NCBI GenBank assembly: GCA_002423105.1 | Contig: DIUT01000063.1 | Coordinates: 170-64,169, forward strand | Reading direction: 5' to 3' | Source: Geobacter sp. UBA6151 | Lineage (GTDB): Bacteria > Desulfobacterota > Desulfuromonadia > Geobacterales > Pseudopelobacteraceae | Length of the DNA stretch: 64,000 bases | Shown here: piece after piece, positions 24,967-33,369 of the stretch | Numbering within the stretch: position 1 is the stretch's first letter | Layout: each line of letters starts with the position of its first letter | Position numbers and translations under genes: made by a program | Notes under the pieces: generated by a model | What the model was told of the DNA's origin: nothing | Databases searched by the model: none | What the model saw: the letters and a program-made list of their open reading frames with translations, nothing else

Positions 24967-26958
24967 GTGAAGAAACTACTCGTAACCCTTGGCTTGTTGC
25001 TCTCCTGCACTGTTGCGGTCCATGCCGAACCGGCAAAAACACCGGCAACCCCTGAAGCACAGACTGCTGTTGCAGCTCCTGCCGCCGCTCCTGCAGTAGC
25101 AACTTCTGCTGCGTCAAGTGACCTTAAGCCGACTGCTGCAGTTCCAGCAAAACCTGAAGATGACGGCAAGCTAAAGGCTAACCCAAAAGTAACCATACCG
25201 ATCTTCCTGATCATCATCGGCGTAACCATGTCTGTGGTGGTCTGGTCGGCAAAACAGACCAAATCCGCTTCTGACTTTTATACTGCCGGCGGTGGCATTA
25301 CCGGTACCCAGAACGGCTGGGCCATTGCCGGTGACTACATGTCAGCCGCTTCCTTCCTGGGTATTTCCGGCATGATTTCCCTGTACGGTTACGATGGCTT
25401 CATGTACTCGGTGGGCTGGCTGGTGGCGTATATCACCGTGTTGCTTATCGTCGCCGAACCCTGCCGTAACGCTGGCAAGTACACCCTGGGCGACATCCTG
25501 GCCTTTCGCACCAACCCCAAGCCGGTTCGCGCAGTTGCCGCAGTCTCGGTTGTTGCCGTCTCCACCTTCTACCTGACCGCCCAGATGGTGGGCGCAGGCA
25601 AGTTGATGCAGCTCTTGCTGGGAATTAATTACAAGTTTGCCGTTATCGGCGTTGGTATTCTGATGGTTGGCTATGTGGTGTTCGGTGGCATGACCGCCAC
25701 CACCTGGGTACAGATCATCAAGGCTGGTCTGTTGATGACCGGTGCAGCCGTACTCTCTGTGCTGGTCATGCTCAAGTCCGGTATGAATCCACTCCAGTTT
25801 TTTAACGATGTTGCTTCCAGCGAGAGGATCATGGATCACGTCAAGCTGCTGCCGATCTACCTGAAAGAGGTGGAGGCAGGCACGGCTACGGCTGATGCCG
25901 GACAACGCTTTCTGGAACCGGGGCTCTTCCTGACCAACCCGCTGGACCAGATTTCCCTGGGTATGGCGTTGGTGTTGGGAACTGCCGGTATGCCACACAT
26001 CCTGATGCGTTTCTTCACCGTGCCGACAGCCCAGGAAGCCCGCAAGTCGGTTATCGTGGCCATGTTCATCATCGGTTCATTCTATATCCTGACCACCCTG
26101 CTCGGTTTCGGCGCTGCTCTGCACCTGACCCCCCAGGGAATCCAGAAGGTTGACGCCGGTGGCAACATGGCTGCCATGATGCTGGCTAAATCGCTGGGCG
26201 GCGATGTCTCGCCATTTATCGGTGACCTGTTGCTGGCCTTCCTCTGCGCCGTGGCTTTTGCCACCATTCTGGCCGTTGTTTCCGGTCTGGTTCTGGCAGC
26301 TTCTGCGGCCATTGCCCATGACATCTATGTGAACGTGATCAAGGATGGTCATGCTGACCAGCATCAGCAGGTGCTTGCTGCCCGTATCACCTCTTTTGTT
26401 GTCGGTATTATGGGTATCATGATCGGTATTGCCGCTGAGAAGCAGAACGTTGCTCACTTGGTGGCTCTGGCTTTTGCCGTTGCTTCCTCCGGCAACCTGC
26501 CGGTTGTCGTGCTGTCGCTGTTCTGGAGAAAATTCAACACCGCTGGCGTTATCGCCGGTCTGCTGGTCGGCACCATCGCCTCCATTGGTCTGGTGATGGT
26601 TTCCCCCAATATGACCTATCCTGACCGTGTTGCCGATAACGCCAAAAAAGCCTACACCAAGCTGGAGGCTGACATTGCCGGTGGCAAGATAGCTCCGGAA
26701 GCCATGGATAAGACCCTGAAGACCATAGAGGCGAAGAAGGCAGAAGAGGTCAAGAACCGTGGCGGAAAATCCATGCTTGGTCTTTCCAAACCGCTCTTTA
26801 CCCTGAAAAACCCCGGTATCCTCTCCATTCCGCTGGGCTTTATTGCGGCCATCGTTGCTGCTCTGGCATTCCCCAGCCGCAGGTCTGAAGAGATGTGGGA
26901 CGAAATTTATGTCCGCCAGAACACCGGTATCGGTATGGCAAAGGCCATTGATCACTAA
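24967..26958 (+). CDS. actP: ActP-type cation/acetate symporter (sodium:solute symporter family)
   Basis: A GTG start behind AGGAGGTG gives 663 residues. A signal peptide (KLLVTLGLLLSCTVAVHA) precedes an Ala/Pro/Thr-rich linker and ~13 TM segments with SSS-family motifs: SDFYTAGGGITGTQNGWAIA, GDYMSAASFLGISG, and GMPHILMRFFTVP. A hydrophilic insertion (about 545-600) lies before the last TM, as in Geobacter-type acetate permeases. It imports acetate with Na+ or H+. Acetate is the typical electron donor of Geobacteraceae, which fits the inferred host. Confidence 0.94.
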   Translation: MKKLLVTLGLLLSCTVAVHAEPAKTPATPEAQTAVAAPAAAPAVATSAASSDLKPTAAVPAKPEDDGKLKANPKVTIPIFLIIIGVTMSVVVWSAKQTKSASDFYTAGGGITGTQNGWAIAGDYMSAASFLGISGMISLYGYDGFMYSVGWLVAYITVLLIVAEPCRNAGKYTLGDILAFRTNPKPVRAVAAVSVVAVSTFYLTAQMVGAGKLMQLLLGINYKFAVIGVGILMVGYVVFGGMTATTWVQIIKAGLLMTGAAVLSVLVMLKSGMNPLQFFNDVASSERIMDHVKLLPIYLKEVEAGTATADAGQRFLEPGLFLTNPLDQISLGMALVLGTAGMPHILMRFFTVPTAQEARKSVIVAMFIIGSFYILTTLLGFGAALHLTPQGIQKVDAGGNMAAMMLAKSLGGDVSPFIGDLLLAFLCAVAFATILAVVSGLVLAASAAIAHDIYVNVIKDGHADQHQQVLAARITSFVVGIMGIMIGIAAEKQNVAHLVALAFAVASSGNLPVVVLSLFWRKFNTAGVIAGLLVGTIASIGLVMVSPNMTYPDRVADNAKKAYTKLEADIAGGKIAPEAMDKTLKTIEAKKAEEVKNRGGKSMLGLSKPLFTLKNPGILSIPLGFIAAIVAALAFPSRRSEEMWDEIYVRQNTGIGMAKAIDH

Positions 26959-27008
26959 GACGGCTTGACTTTGCGTGGCTGCTCTGCTACTTGTACCAGC
27001 CACAAAAC

Positions 27009-27083
27009 GGGCGCATAGCTCAGCGGGAGAGCACTGCCTTCACACGGCAGGGGTCGTAGGTTCAATCCCTACTGCGCCCACCA
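27009..27083 (+). tRNA. tRNA-Val (anticodon CAC), CCA encoded
   Basis: The acceptor stem GGGCGCA (27009-27015) pairs with TGCGCCC (27073-27079), followed by A and the encoded CCA. The D arm has AGCTCAGCGGGAGAGC. The anticodon stem CTGCC/GGCAG (27034-27038, 27046-27050) holds loop TTCACAC with anticodon CAC at 27041-27043. The T arm is GTAGGTTCAATCCCTAC. All four arms close cleanly. Confidence 0.96.
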
Positions 27084-27092
27084 TGAAAACCA

Positions 27093-27125
27093 AAGGGCCG
27101 GATCTGATGATCCGGCCCTTTTTTA
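27093..27125 (+). terminator. Rho-independent terminator after tRNA-Val
   Basis: A perfect 12-bp stem (AAGGGCCGGATC, 27093-27104; GATCCGGCCCTT, 27109-27120) with TGAT loop and T-run TTTTTT continuing to 27124. Confidence 0.95.
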
Positions 27126-27440
27126 TCGCATTGCCGGGATTATGCATGACATTGGCTGGTCAGCAAGAAGGGTCCATGCCAATTTCCCCAAAGTTAACAT
27201 CCGGTAAAAATATGACACCACCCGTAAACCTCGCATTCATGCCACCTTGTTGAAACCACGCTTCTCGCAGATTTTATCTGTCTAACATTTCCCCATTTCG
27301 AAAATCTTCTTTGTCTAGGCCTAACATGCCGTAATTATTGCGCCGATATTTTTGGCGCCTCTGGCATGATTTGTGAGTTCAGAACCCTGTGCGATCTTGT
27401 CTCGGCAAGAGGTACGACTACGGTAGACCAGGCGCGGTGC
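27126..27440. other. 315-bp region upstream of the exosortase gene
   Basis: No gene is supported. A GCGCC (27340-27344)/GGCGC (27354-27358) hairpin with a T-rich loop lies about 80 bases before the exosortase start. TGGCATG at 27362-27368 resembles a sigma-54 -24 box, but the -12 box is poor. The promoter of the XrtA operon is probably here but cannot be placed. Confidence 0.4.
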
Positions 27441-28277
27441 ATGACTCTTACTGATTCTCTCTATAACTACCGTTTTGCATTTCTTATAACCATCCTGCTT
27501 GTGTCCGTTCTGTATGGCGGCATTGTAAGCGGCATGGCCGTTGATTGGTATCAGGATGAAAACTACTCCCACGGTTTTCTGGTGCCGCTTATTGCCGGAT
27601 ATTTTGTGTATGAGCGATGGGACCAGTTGAAGACGATCCAGGTGATTCCTTCACTGGTAGGGCTTGCTGTAATCATCATAGCCTTCATGCAGTTGATCCT
27701 CGGGACCGTTGGAGTGGAGTATTTTACTCTCCGCTCCTCGCTGGTGGTGCTGATTGCCGGTATGGTGCTCTTTTTCCTGGGAACCGCTGTATTCAAGGCC
27801 ACCCGCCTGCCAATTCTCTACCTGCTGTTCATGATACCGCTACCCTATATCATCTATGACTCAATGGCTTTTCCGTTAAAACAGTTCGTTTCCTGGGTCT
27901 CCGTAGGATTCATGAAGCTGATCGGTATTGCCGTCATACGGGAGGGAAACATCATCATGTTTCCCAGCATTACCCTGGAGGTGGCCGATGCATGCAGCGG
28001 CATCCGCTCCCTGATCTCAATTCTGGCGTTGAGCGTAGCCTATGCATCCTTCCTGCAAATTTCAAATTTCAAGCGCTGGATAATCATACTGTCGTCAGTA
28101 CTTATCGCCATAGTTACCAATGCTGTTCGCGTCATCGTCACCGGGATTCTGGCAAACCACAGTGGCGCTGCCGCAGCGCAGGGTTTTTTTCATGAGTTTG
28201 CCGGCATGAGCGTTTTTGCGTTAGCGATGGCCATGCTGCTGGTGGTGGGGTTGTTAGTACGGGGGAAATCATCATGA
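27441..28277 (+). CDS. xrtA: Exosortase A (XrtA), membrane transpeptidase sorting PEP-CTERM proteins
   Basis: The ATG at 27441 (MTLTDSLYNYRFAFL) is preferred because the 25 residues before it are not membrane-like; the frame is open from 27366. 278 residues with about eight TM segments. The exosortase catalytic residues are visible: Cys185 in ADACSGIRSL, Arg in TNAVRVIVTG, and His in GFFHEFAGM. The SHGFLVP motif near the N-terminus is typical. Exosortases cut PEP-CTERM tails and are thought to attach the protein to polysaccharide or the surface. Two PEP-CTERM substrates lie in this window. Its stop overlaps epsI by ATGA. Confidence 0.94.
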   Translation: MTLTDSLYNYRFAFLITILLVSVLYGGIVSGMAVDWYQDENYSHGFLVPLIAGYFVYERWDQLKTIQVIPSLVGLAVIIIAFMQLILGTVGVEYFTLRSSLVVLIAGMVLFFLGTAVFKATRLPILYLLFMIPLPYIIYDSMAFPLKQFVSWVSVGFMKLIGIAVIREGNIIMFPSITLEVADACSGIRSLISILALSVAYASFLQISNFKRWIIILSSVLIAIVTNAVRVIVTGILANHSGAAAAQGFFHEFAGMSVFALAMAMLLVVGLLVRGKSS

Positions 28278-28906
28278 TTGCCAGGTATCGATTCATACTT
28301 TTCAATCTGCTGATTGTTGGGACCTGGTTGTTTCTTACACTCAGGTCGAGTCAGGCTGTCCCGGTTGCCAGGCCTTTGGTTGAGTTTCCGGTTGCTTTTC
28401 AGCAGTGGCGGATGATTTCGCAGGAGCGCTTTGATCCTGACGTCATGAATGTTCTGAAGCCGACGGATTATCTTTCGCGACGTTATGAGGGAGCCAACGG
28501 CAAGAGAGTGAGTTTGTACATCGGCTATCACGATGGCGGCACACAGAGCGGTGAGATTCATTCTCCCCGGCACTGCCTGCCCGGAGCTGGTTGGCAACAG
28601 CTGTCAACAACCAGAACCGTCCTTGTCCAGCCGGAGGGCAGCATACATCTGGCCAGGGCTGTCTACCAGAAGGGGCAGAGCAAAGAGTTATTTATCTACT
28701 GGTTTCAGGTGCGGGGAGAGAGCATTGCTGACGAATACCGGCTGAAGCTGGCCGGTATAACCGGCTCCCTTGCCCATGGCCGCAAAGATGCCAGTTTCAT
28801 TCGTGTTTCAGTGCCGTTTGAGGCGGATGAACAGGAGGCAGCGGTTACAGGAACCAGTTTCATTACTGACCTCTATCCGCTGCTGCGTGAATTTATCCCA
28901 TCCTAG
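28274..28906 (+). CDS. epsI: EpsI family protein (DUF3485), exosortase-associated
   Basis: 210 residues: one N-terminal TM (FILFNLLIVGTWLFLTL), then a periplasmic DUF3485 domain with the hallmark HSPRHCLPGAGW and YHDGGTQSGEIHSP. EpsI proteins either follow or are fused to exosortases, and a role in polysaccharide export or modification is inferred for them. The conserved cysteine and histidines suggest an enzymatic or metal site. Coupled by ATGA to xrtA. Confidence 0.92.
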   Translation: MIARYRFILFNLLIVGTWLFLTLRSSQAVPVARPLVEFPVAFQQWRMISQERFDPDVMNVLKPTDYLSRRYEGANGKRVSLYIGYHDGGTQSGEIHSPRHCLPGAGWQQLSTTRTVLVQPEGSIHLARAVYQKGQSKELFIYWFQVRGESIADEYRLKLAGITGSLAHGRKDASFIRVSVPFEADEQEAAVTGTSFITDLYPLLREFIPS

Positions 28907-28933
28907 GGACTGTGGTTCAAGAGAGGGGTCGGT

Positions 28934-30220
28934 GTGAACAAACCAAGAATAATATCGGTTATAGGGCTCGGCTATGTGGGGCTTCCGGTTGCCGTGGCCT
29001 TTGGCAAGGCAGCGCTGACCATCGGGTACGACATAAACCAGGTCCGTATTCAGGAATTAGCCCATGGCTATGACCGGACAGGAGAGGTGACCGCTGACGA
29101 ACTGCTTGCTGCAGATATCCATTTTACCAGCCGGATAGAGGAGTTGCGGCTGGCTGATTTTCATATTGTTGCGGTTCCAACGCCGGTAAACGATGCCAAT
29201 CAGCCGGACCTGTCCCTGCTGATCAGTGCCTCCACGGCAGTGGGCAAGGCGCTGAAGAAGGGGGATATTGTCGTTTATGAGTCCACGGTCTATCCGGGGG
29301 CAACGGAAGAGGAGTGCCTGCCGGTGCTGGAAGAGGTGTCCGGGCTTACCAGTGGCATAGACTTCAAGATCGGCTACAGCCCGGAACGGATAAATCCCGG
29401 TGACAAGGAACATACCTTTACCAAGATAACGAAAGTAGTGGCAGGCCAGGATGCCGAAGCTCTGGAGATAATAGCCCGTACCTATGAAACCGTGGTGACT
29501 GCCGGTGTACATCGCGCCCCCAGCATCATGGTAGCGGAAGCGGCCAAGGTGATTGAAAACACCCAGCGGGACCTGAACATAGCCCTGATGAACGAGTTGG
29601 CTCTGATTTTTGACCGGATGGGCATAGATACCGGCGCAGTGCTGCGGGCCTCCGGATCAAAGTGGAATTTTCTGCCGTTCAAACCGGGACTGGTGGGCGG
29701 GCACTGTATCGGTGTCGACCCCTACTACCTGACCCATAAGGCAGAGAAGATCGGCTACATACCCCAGGTGATCCTGGCTGGACGGCGGATTAATGATGGC
29801 ATGGGCAAGTTCATTGCCCAGCGCACCATTAAAGAGATGATCCATGCCGGTCACCTTGTTTCCGGCAGCACGGTCAGCCTGCTGGGGCTGACCTTCAAGG
29901 AAAACTGCCCGGATTTGCGCAATTCCAAGGTGATCGATATCATCCGTGAGCTGGAGGAGTATGGGGTCAACGTACAGGTGCATGATCCTCTGGCAGACCC
30001 TGATGAGGCATTTCGTGAATACGGAATCAAGCTTCAGCAACTTGAAAATATGCGACCGGCTGCCGCTTTGATCTCCGCCGTTGCCCATGAAACCTATAAA
30101 AACTGGACTTCAGACGAGCTGTTTCCCCTGCTGACGGAAAAACCGGTGCTGATTGATGTGAAAGGGACCTTTGACCCTGTTGCCTTGCATGATGCCGGTA
30201 TCCGGGTCTGGCAATTGTGA
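28934..30220 (+). CDS. tviB: TviB/WbpO-type nucleotide-sugar dehydrogenase
   Basis: 428 residues from a GTG behind GAGAGGGG. Rossmann motif VIGLGYVGLPVAVAFG, middle-domain KVIENTQRDLNIALMNELA, and the catalytic cysteine in VGGHCIGVDPYYL. The C-terminal half has LTFKENCPDLRNSKVIDI. This pattern is that of the Vi-antigen TviB group, which oxidises UDP-GlcNAc (or UDP-GalNAc) to the uronic acid, rather than of UDP-glucose dehydrogenase. It is paired with the TviC-like epimerase next door, so the exopolysaccharide likely contains a GalNAcA-type acidic sugar (inference). Confidence 0.92.
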   Translation: MNKPRIISVIGLGYVGLPVAVAFGKAALTIGYDINQVRIQELAHGYDRTGEVTADELLAADIHFTSRIEELRLADFHIVAVPTPVNDANQPDLSLLISASTAVGKALKKGDIVVYESTVYPGATEEECLPVLEEVSGLTSGIDFKIGYSPERINPGDKEHTFTKITKVVAGQDAEALEIIARTYETVVTAGVHRAPSIMVAEAAKVIENTQRDLNIALMNELALIFDRMGIDTGAVLRASGSKWNFLPFKPGLVGGHCIGVDPYYLTHKAEKIGYIPQVILAGRRINDGMGKFIAQRTIKEMIHAGHLVSGSTVSLLGLTFKENCPDLRNSKVIDIIRELEEYGVNVQVHDPLADPDEAFREYGIKLQQLENMRPAAALISAVAHETYKNWTSDELFPLLTEKPVLIDVKGTFDPVALHDAGIRVWQL

Positions 30221-30233
30221 AGGGAGTGTAACT

Positions 30234-31274
30234 ATGGAGGAGAGCATGGCGAGCTATGATGAGCTGAAAGAGCAGATACGCAGGAATCCGAAACGGTGGC
30301 TGGTAAGCGGCGTGGCCGGTTTTATCGGTTCCAATCTGCTGGAGGAGTTGCTGCAACTTGATCAGCAGGTGGTGGGACTTGATAATTTTTCAACCGGCAA
30401 GCCGGAAAATCTGGACGAAGTTCAAAGGCTGGTTTCAGAAAGCCAATGGCAACGGTTTCAATTCATCAAAGGTGACATTCGTAATCTCGCCGTCTGCCGC
30501 ACAGCGTGTCAGGATGTGGAGATTATCCTCCATCAGGCAGCGCTGGGATCAGTGCCACGTTCCATTGAAGATCCGACCGCTTGTAATGAGAATAATGTGG
30601 ATGGAACCCTCAACATGCTGAAGGCTGCCTGCGAAAACGGGGTCAAAAGAATGGTGTACGCCTCAAGCAGCGCCGTCTACGGCGATCATCCCGGGCTGCC
30701 CAAGGTGGAGCAGACCTGCGGCAATCTCCTTTCCCCCTATGCGGTCAGCAAGATGACCAACGAACTATATGCCGGTGTCTTTTCGCAGCTCTATGGCCTG
30801 GAAACCATCGGCCTGCGCTACTTTAACGTTTTTGGTCCCCGCCAGGACCCGGAAGGGGCCTATGCGGCGGTCATACCGCGCTGGATAGCTGCATTGGGAA
30901 AAGGTGAAACCGTTTATATCAACGGAACCGGCGAGACCAGCAGGGACTTCTGTTACGTGAAAAATGTCGTACAGGTCAATCTGCTGGCGGCCCTGACCGG
31001 GAACCGGGATGCCATCAATCAGGTGTACAACGTTGCACTTAACCGGCGCATCAGCCTCAATGAACTGTTTTACAAGCTTCAGGAACGATTGCCGGTTAAT
31101 GCCGGAACAGTGCCGGAATATCGGGATTTCAGAGCTGGAGATGTGCTGCATTCCCAGGCAGATATCAGTAAGGCGCAACAGTTGCTGGGCTACCAGCCGT
31201 CGCATACGCTGGATACCGGCCTGGATGCTGCCATGGGATGGTATCTGAAGAGCTACGATCAGGGTAACGGATAG
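30234..31274 (+). CDS. tviC: TviC/WbpP-type UDP-sugar 4-epimerase
   Basis: 346 residues from ATG 30234 (AGGGAG at 30221-30226); an ATG at 30246 with GGAGG close by would align better with family N-termini (MASYDELKEQIRRNPKRWL). NAD motif GVAGFIGSN, the HQAALGSVPRSI loop, catalytic YAVSK tetrad (SPYAVSKMTNE), and GLRYFNVFGPRQDP are all present. Members interconvert UDP-GlcNAc/GalNAc or their uronic acids. With tviB it supplies an activated acidic amino sugar. Part of the xrtA operon. Confidence 0.93.
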   Translation: MEESMASYDELKEQIRRNPKRWLVSGVAGFIGSNLLEELLQLDQQVVGLDNFSTGKPENLDEVQRLVSESQWQRFQFIKGDIRNLAVCRTACQDVEIILHQAALGSVPRSIEDPTACNENNVDGTLNMLKAACENGVKRMVYASSSAVYGDHPGLPKVEQTCGNLLSPYAVSKMTNELYAGVFSQLYGLETIGLRYFNVFGPRQDPEGAYAAVIPRWIAALGKGETVYINGTGETSRDFCYVKNVVQVNLLAALTGNRDAINQVYNVALNRRISLNELFYKLQERLPVNAGTVPEYRDFRAGDVLHSQADISKAQQLLGYQPSHTLDTGLDAAMGWYLKSYDQGNG

Positions 31275-31278
31275 ACCC

Positions 31279-33369
31279 ATGCTGTATGCCATACCCATAG
31301 CCGCAATCCTGGCAGGTTTGCTTTTTCTGCTCTGTTTTGCACTGCGAAAAGACGGGACAGCACTCTTGCCGTCTCTGTCATCGGCCATTTTTGTTGCCAT
31401 TGCACTAGAGTTTTTTGATCTGCTGGCCATCAGTCAACCACAGCAGTTTTATGTCTGGAAGAAGTTTTCCCTGGTCACCGAGTCGCTCCTGGCAGCTGTC
31501 TGGTTCTGGTTTGCCATCACCTATGCCAGAAAGACAGAACTTCGGTCAGTTCCGCTGTACGTGCGTCTGTTGCTGGCGGCTTCTCCGTTGCTTGCCTGCT
31601 TCGCCCTGTTTGTTCCCATCAGATGGTCTGTGTATTCACCTGATTTTGCCGTGGAAAAAATGGTTTTTCTGGGTAATGCGGGGTTTGCCCTGTATCTGCT
31701 GATCCTGGTTTATCTGGTTATCGCCCTGATCAATCTGGAGCTGACCCTGGTGCATACCACCCCGGTGATGCGCTGGAAAATCAAGTTCGAATTGCTGGGA
31801 GCAGGCGCCTATCTGACCATGATGATCATCTATTACAGTCAGGCTTTTATCTTTCGCGCAATCAATATGCAACTTACCACAACCCGTGCAGTCCTGCTGA
31901 TAACCGCTGTGGCATTGATGACCTATTCCCGTATGAAGCGGGGAGTGGGCGTCAAGGTCTATGTATCCCACCAGATGGCTTACCGGTCGGTGGTGCTGCT
32001 TGTCATTGGCCTGTATGTGATTGGTCTTGGCGTTGCCGGAGAAGGGATGCGTTATTTTGGCGACGGATTCCAGCGGGCCATGATCATGGCTGTGGCGCTT
32101 CTGGCCGGACTTGGCCTGTGTGTGGTGCTTTTTTCTGAAACAGCACGGCGGAAAACCAAAGTGTTCATCCATAAACATTTCTATCAGCACAAGTATGATT
32201 ACCGGAACCAGTGGCTACAGTTTACGGATCGTCTTTCCTCATCAAATACCAGTGATGAACTGTTGCGTTCGATTGTCGCAGGCTTCTGCGAAACCTTCGG
32301 GATGGGCAGCGGAACTCTGTTCATCATCAATCAGGAACGTGACTCCTATCAGCATGCAGCCGGATCCGGGGCTGATGATATAGCCTTCAGCATCAAGGAT
32401 TCGGCCATTCAATGTCTGAGCGGAAACGGATGGATTCTTGATCTTCGTGACAACGTCATCGTGTTGGACGGGAGTCAGCACAGCGGGTTCTTCAAGGAGC
32501 AGTCCGCCTGTTTCATCATACCGCTTTACATGCATGAGGGGCTGGACGGTTTCATTATGCTGGGCAGACCGCTTATCTGTAACGAGATATACACCTATGA
32601 AGATTTTGACCTGATGCGCACCCTTGCCCGGCAGGCTTCATCGGCGCTCCTCAACCTGCGCCTTTCCGAGCAGCTGTCCAGGTCGCGGGAGTTGGCCGCA
32701 CTGGGCAAGGTTTCAGCGTTTGTGATGCATGATCTGAAAAATCTCGTCTCTGTTGTCTCCATCACGCTTGATAATGCAAAACAGCACATTGCACTGCCGG
32801 AGTTTCAGCAGGATATGCTTGCCTCCATGGAAATAACCGTGACCAGGATGAAGACGCTGATCTCGCGGTTGCGGCATCTGCCTGCAAAAAACAGTCTGCA
32901 ACGGGCTCCCATTGATCTGCTGCAGATGGCCCATGAAACCGCTGCGATGGTCAAAGGTCCGGCATTGCAGGTAACGGGAACACATGTGATGGCAGACGGT
33001 GACCTGGAGGAGCTACAGAAAGTGGCGCTCAACCTGATGATGAACGCCGTCGAAGCGACCAATGGTTCAAAGCCGGTACAGGTTGAGGTGGGCGAACGGG
33101 AAACCCCCTACTTCCGGGTCAAGGACGAAGGCTGCGGCATTCCGGATGCCTATCTGCAAAATGTGCTGTTTAAGCCGTTTAGCAGCACCAAGAAGCATGG
33201 ATTGGGGATCGGTCTTTACCAGAGCAAGCAGATTGTCGAGGCGCACGGTGGCACCATCGAAGTTGTAAGCAGGGTCAATCAGGGCTCGGAATTCACGGTC
33301 TGGCTGCCTAAATTGCATCCAGGCACTGTCTGGCAGGAAGGTGGCTATGGAAAAACTGCTCATTGTTGA
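31279..33369 (+). CDS. prsK: PrsK, membrane sensor histidine kinase of the XrtA/PEP-CTERM system
   Basis: 696 residues. About eight TM segments fill the first ~290 residues, a GAF domain follows (about 310-450), then the HisKA-like motif VSAFVMHDLKN with phospho-acceptor His484, and an HATPase domain with NLMMNAVEA, DEGCGIP and FSSTKKHGLGIGLY. This order is the known PrsK architecture of exosortase A loci. It phosphorylates PrsR, encoded next with a 23-base overlap. The signal sensed is unknown. Confidence 0.93.
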   Translation: MLYAIPIAAILAGLLFLLCFALRKDGTALLPSLSSAIFVAIALEFFDLLAISQPQQFYVWKKFSLVTESLLAAVWFWFAITYARKTELRSVPLYVRLLLAASPLLACFALFVPIRWSVYSPDFAVEKMVFLGNAGFALYLLILVYLVIALINLELTLVHTTPVMRWKIKFELLGAGAYLTMMIIYYSQAFIFRAINMQLTTTRAVLLITAVALMTYSRMKRGVGVKVYVSHQMAYRSVVLLVIGLYVIGLGVAGEGMRYFGDGFQRAMIMAVALLAGLGLCVVLFSETARRKTKVFIHKHFYQHKYDYRNQWLQFTDRLSSSNTSDELLRSIVAGFCETFGMGSGTLFIINQERDSYQHAAGSGADDIAFSIKDSAIQCLSGNGWILDLRDNVIVLDGSQHSGFFKEQSACFIIPLYMHEGLDGFIMLGRPLICNEIYTYEDFDLMRTLARQASSALLNLRLSEQLSRSRELAALGKVSAFVMHDLKNLVSVVSITLDNAKQHIALPEFQQDMLASMEITVTRMKTLISRLRHLPAKNSLQRAPIDLLQMAHETAAMVKGPALQVTGTHVMADGDLEELQKVALNLMMNAVEATNGSKPVQVEVGERETPYFRVKDEGCGIPDAYLQNVLFKPFSSTKKHGLGIGLYQSKQIVEAHGGTIEVVSRVNQGSEFTVWLPKLHPGTVWQEGGYGKTAHC

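Noticed and set aside
27362..27376. Possible sigma-54 promoter before xrtA (TGGCATGATTTGTGA)
   Set aside because: The -24 box fits but the -12 dinucleotide is GA, with no T-T-G-C; it also lies inside the alternative long reading of xrtA.
27009..27440. tRNA-Val as an attachment site for an integrated element
   Set aside because: No integrase, no direct repeat of the tRNA 3' end, and ordinary chromosomal genes on both sides.
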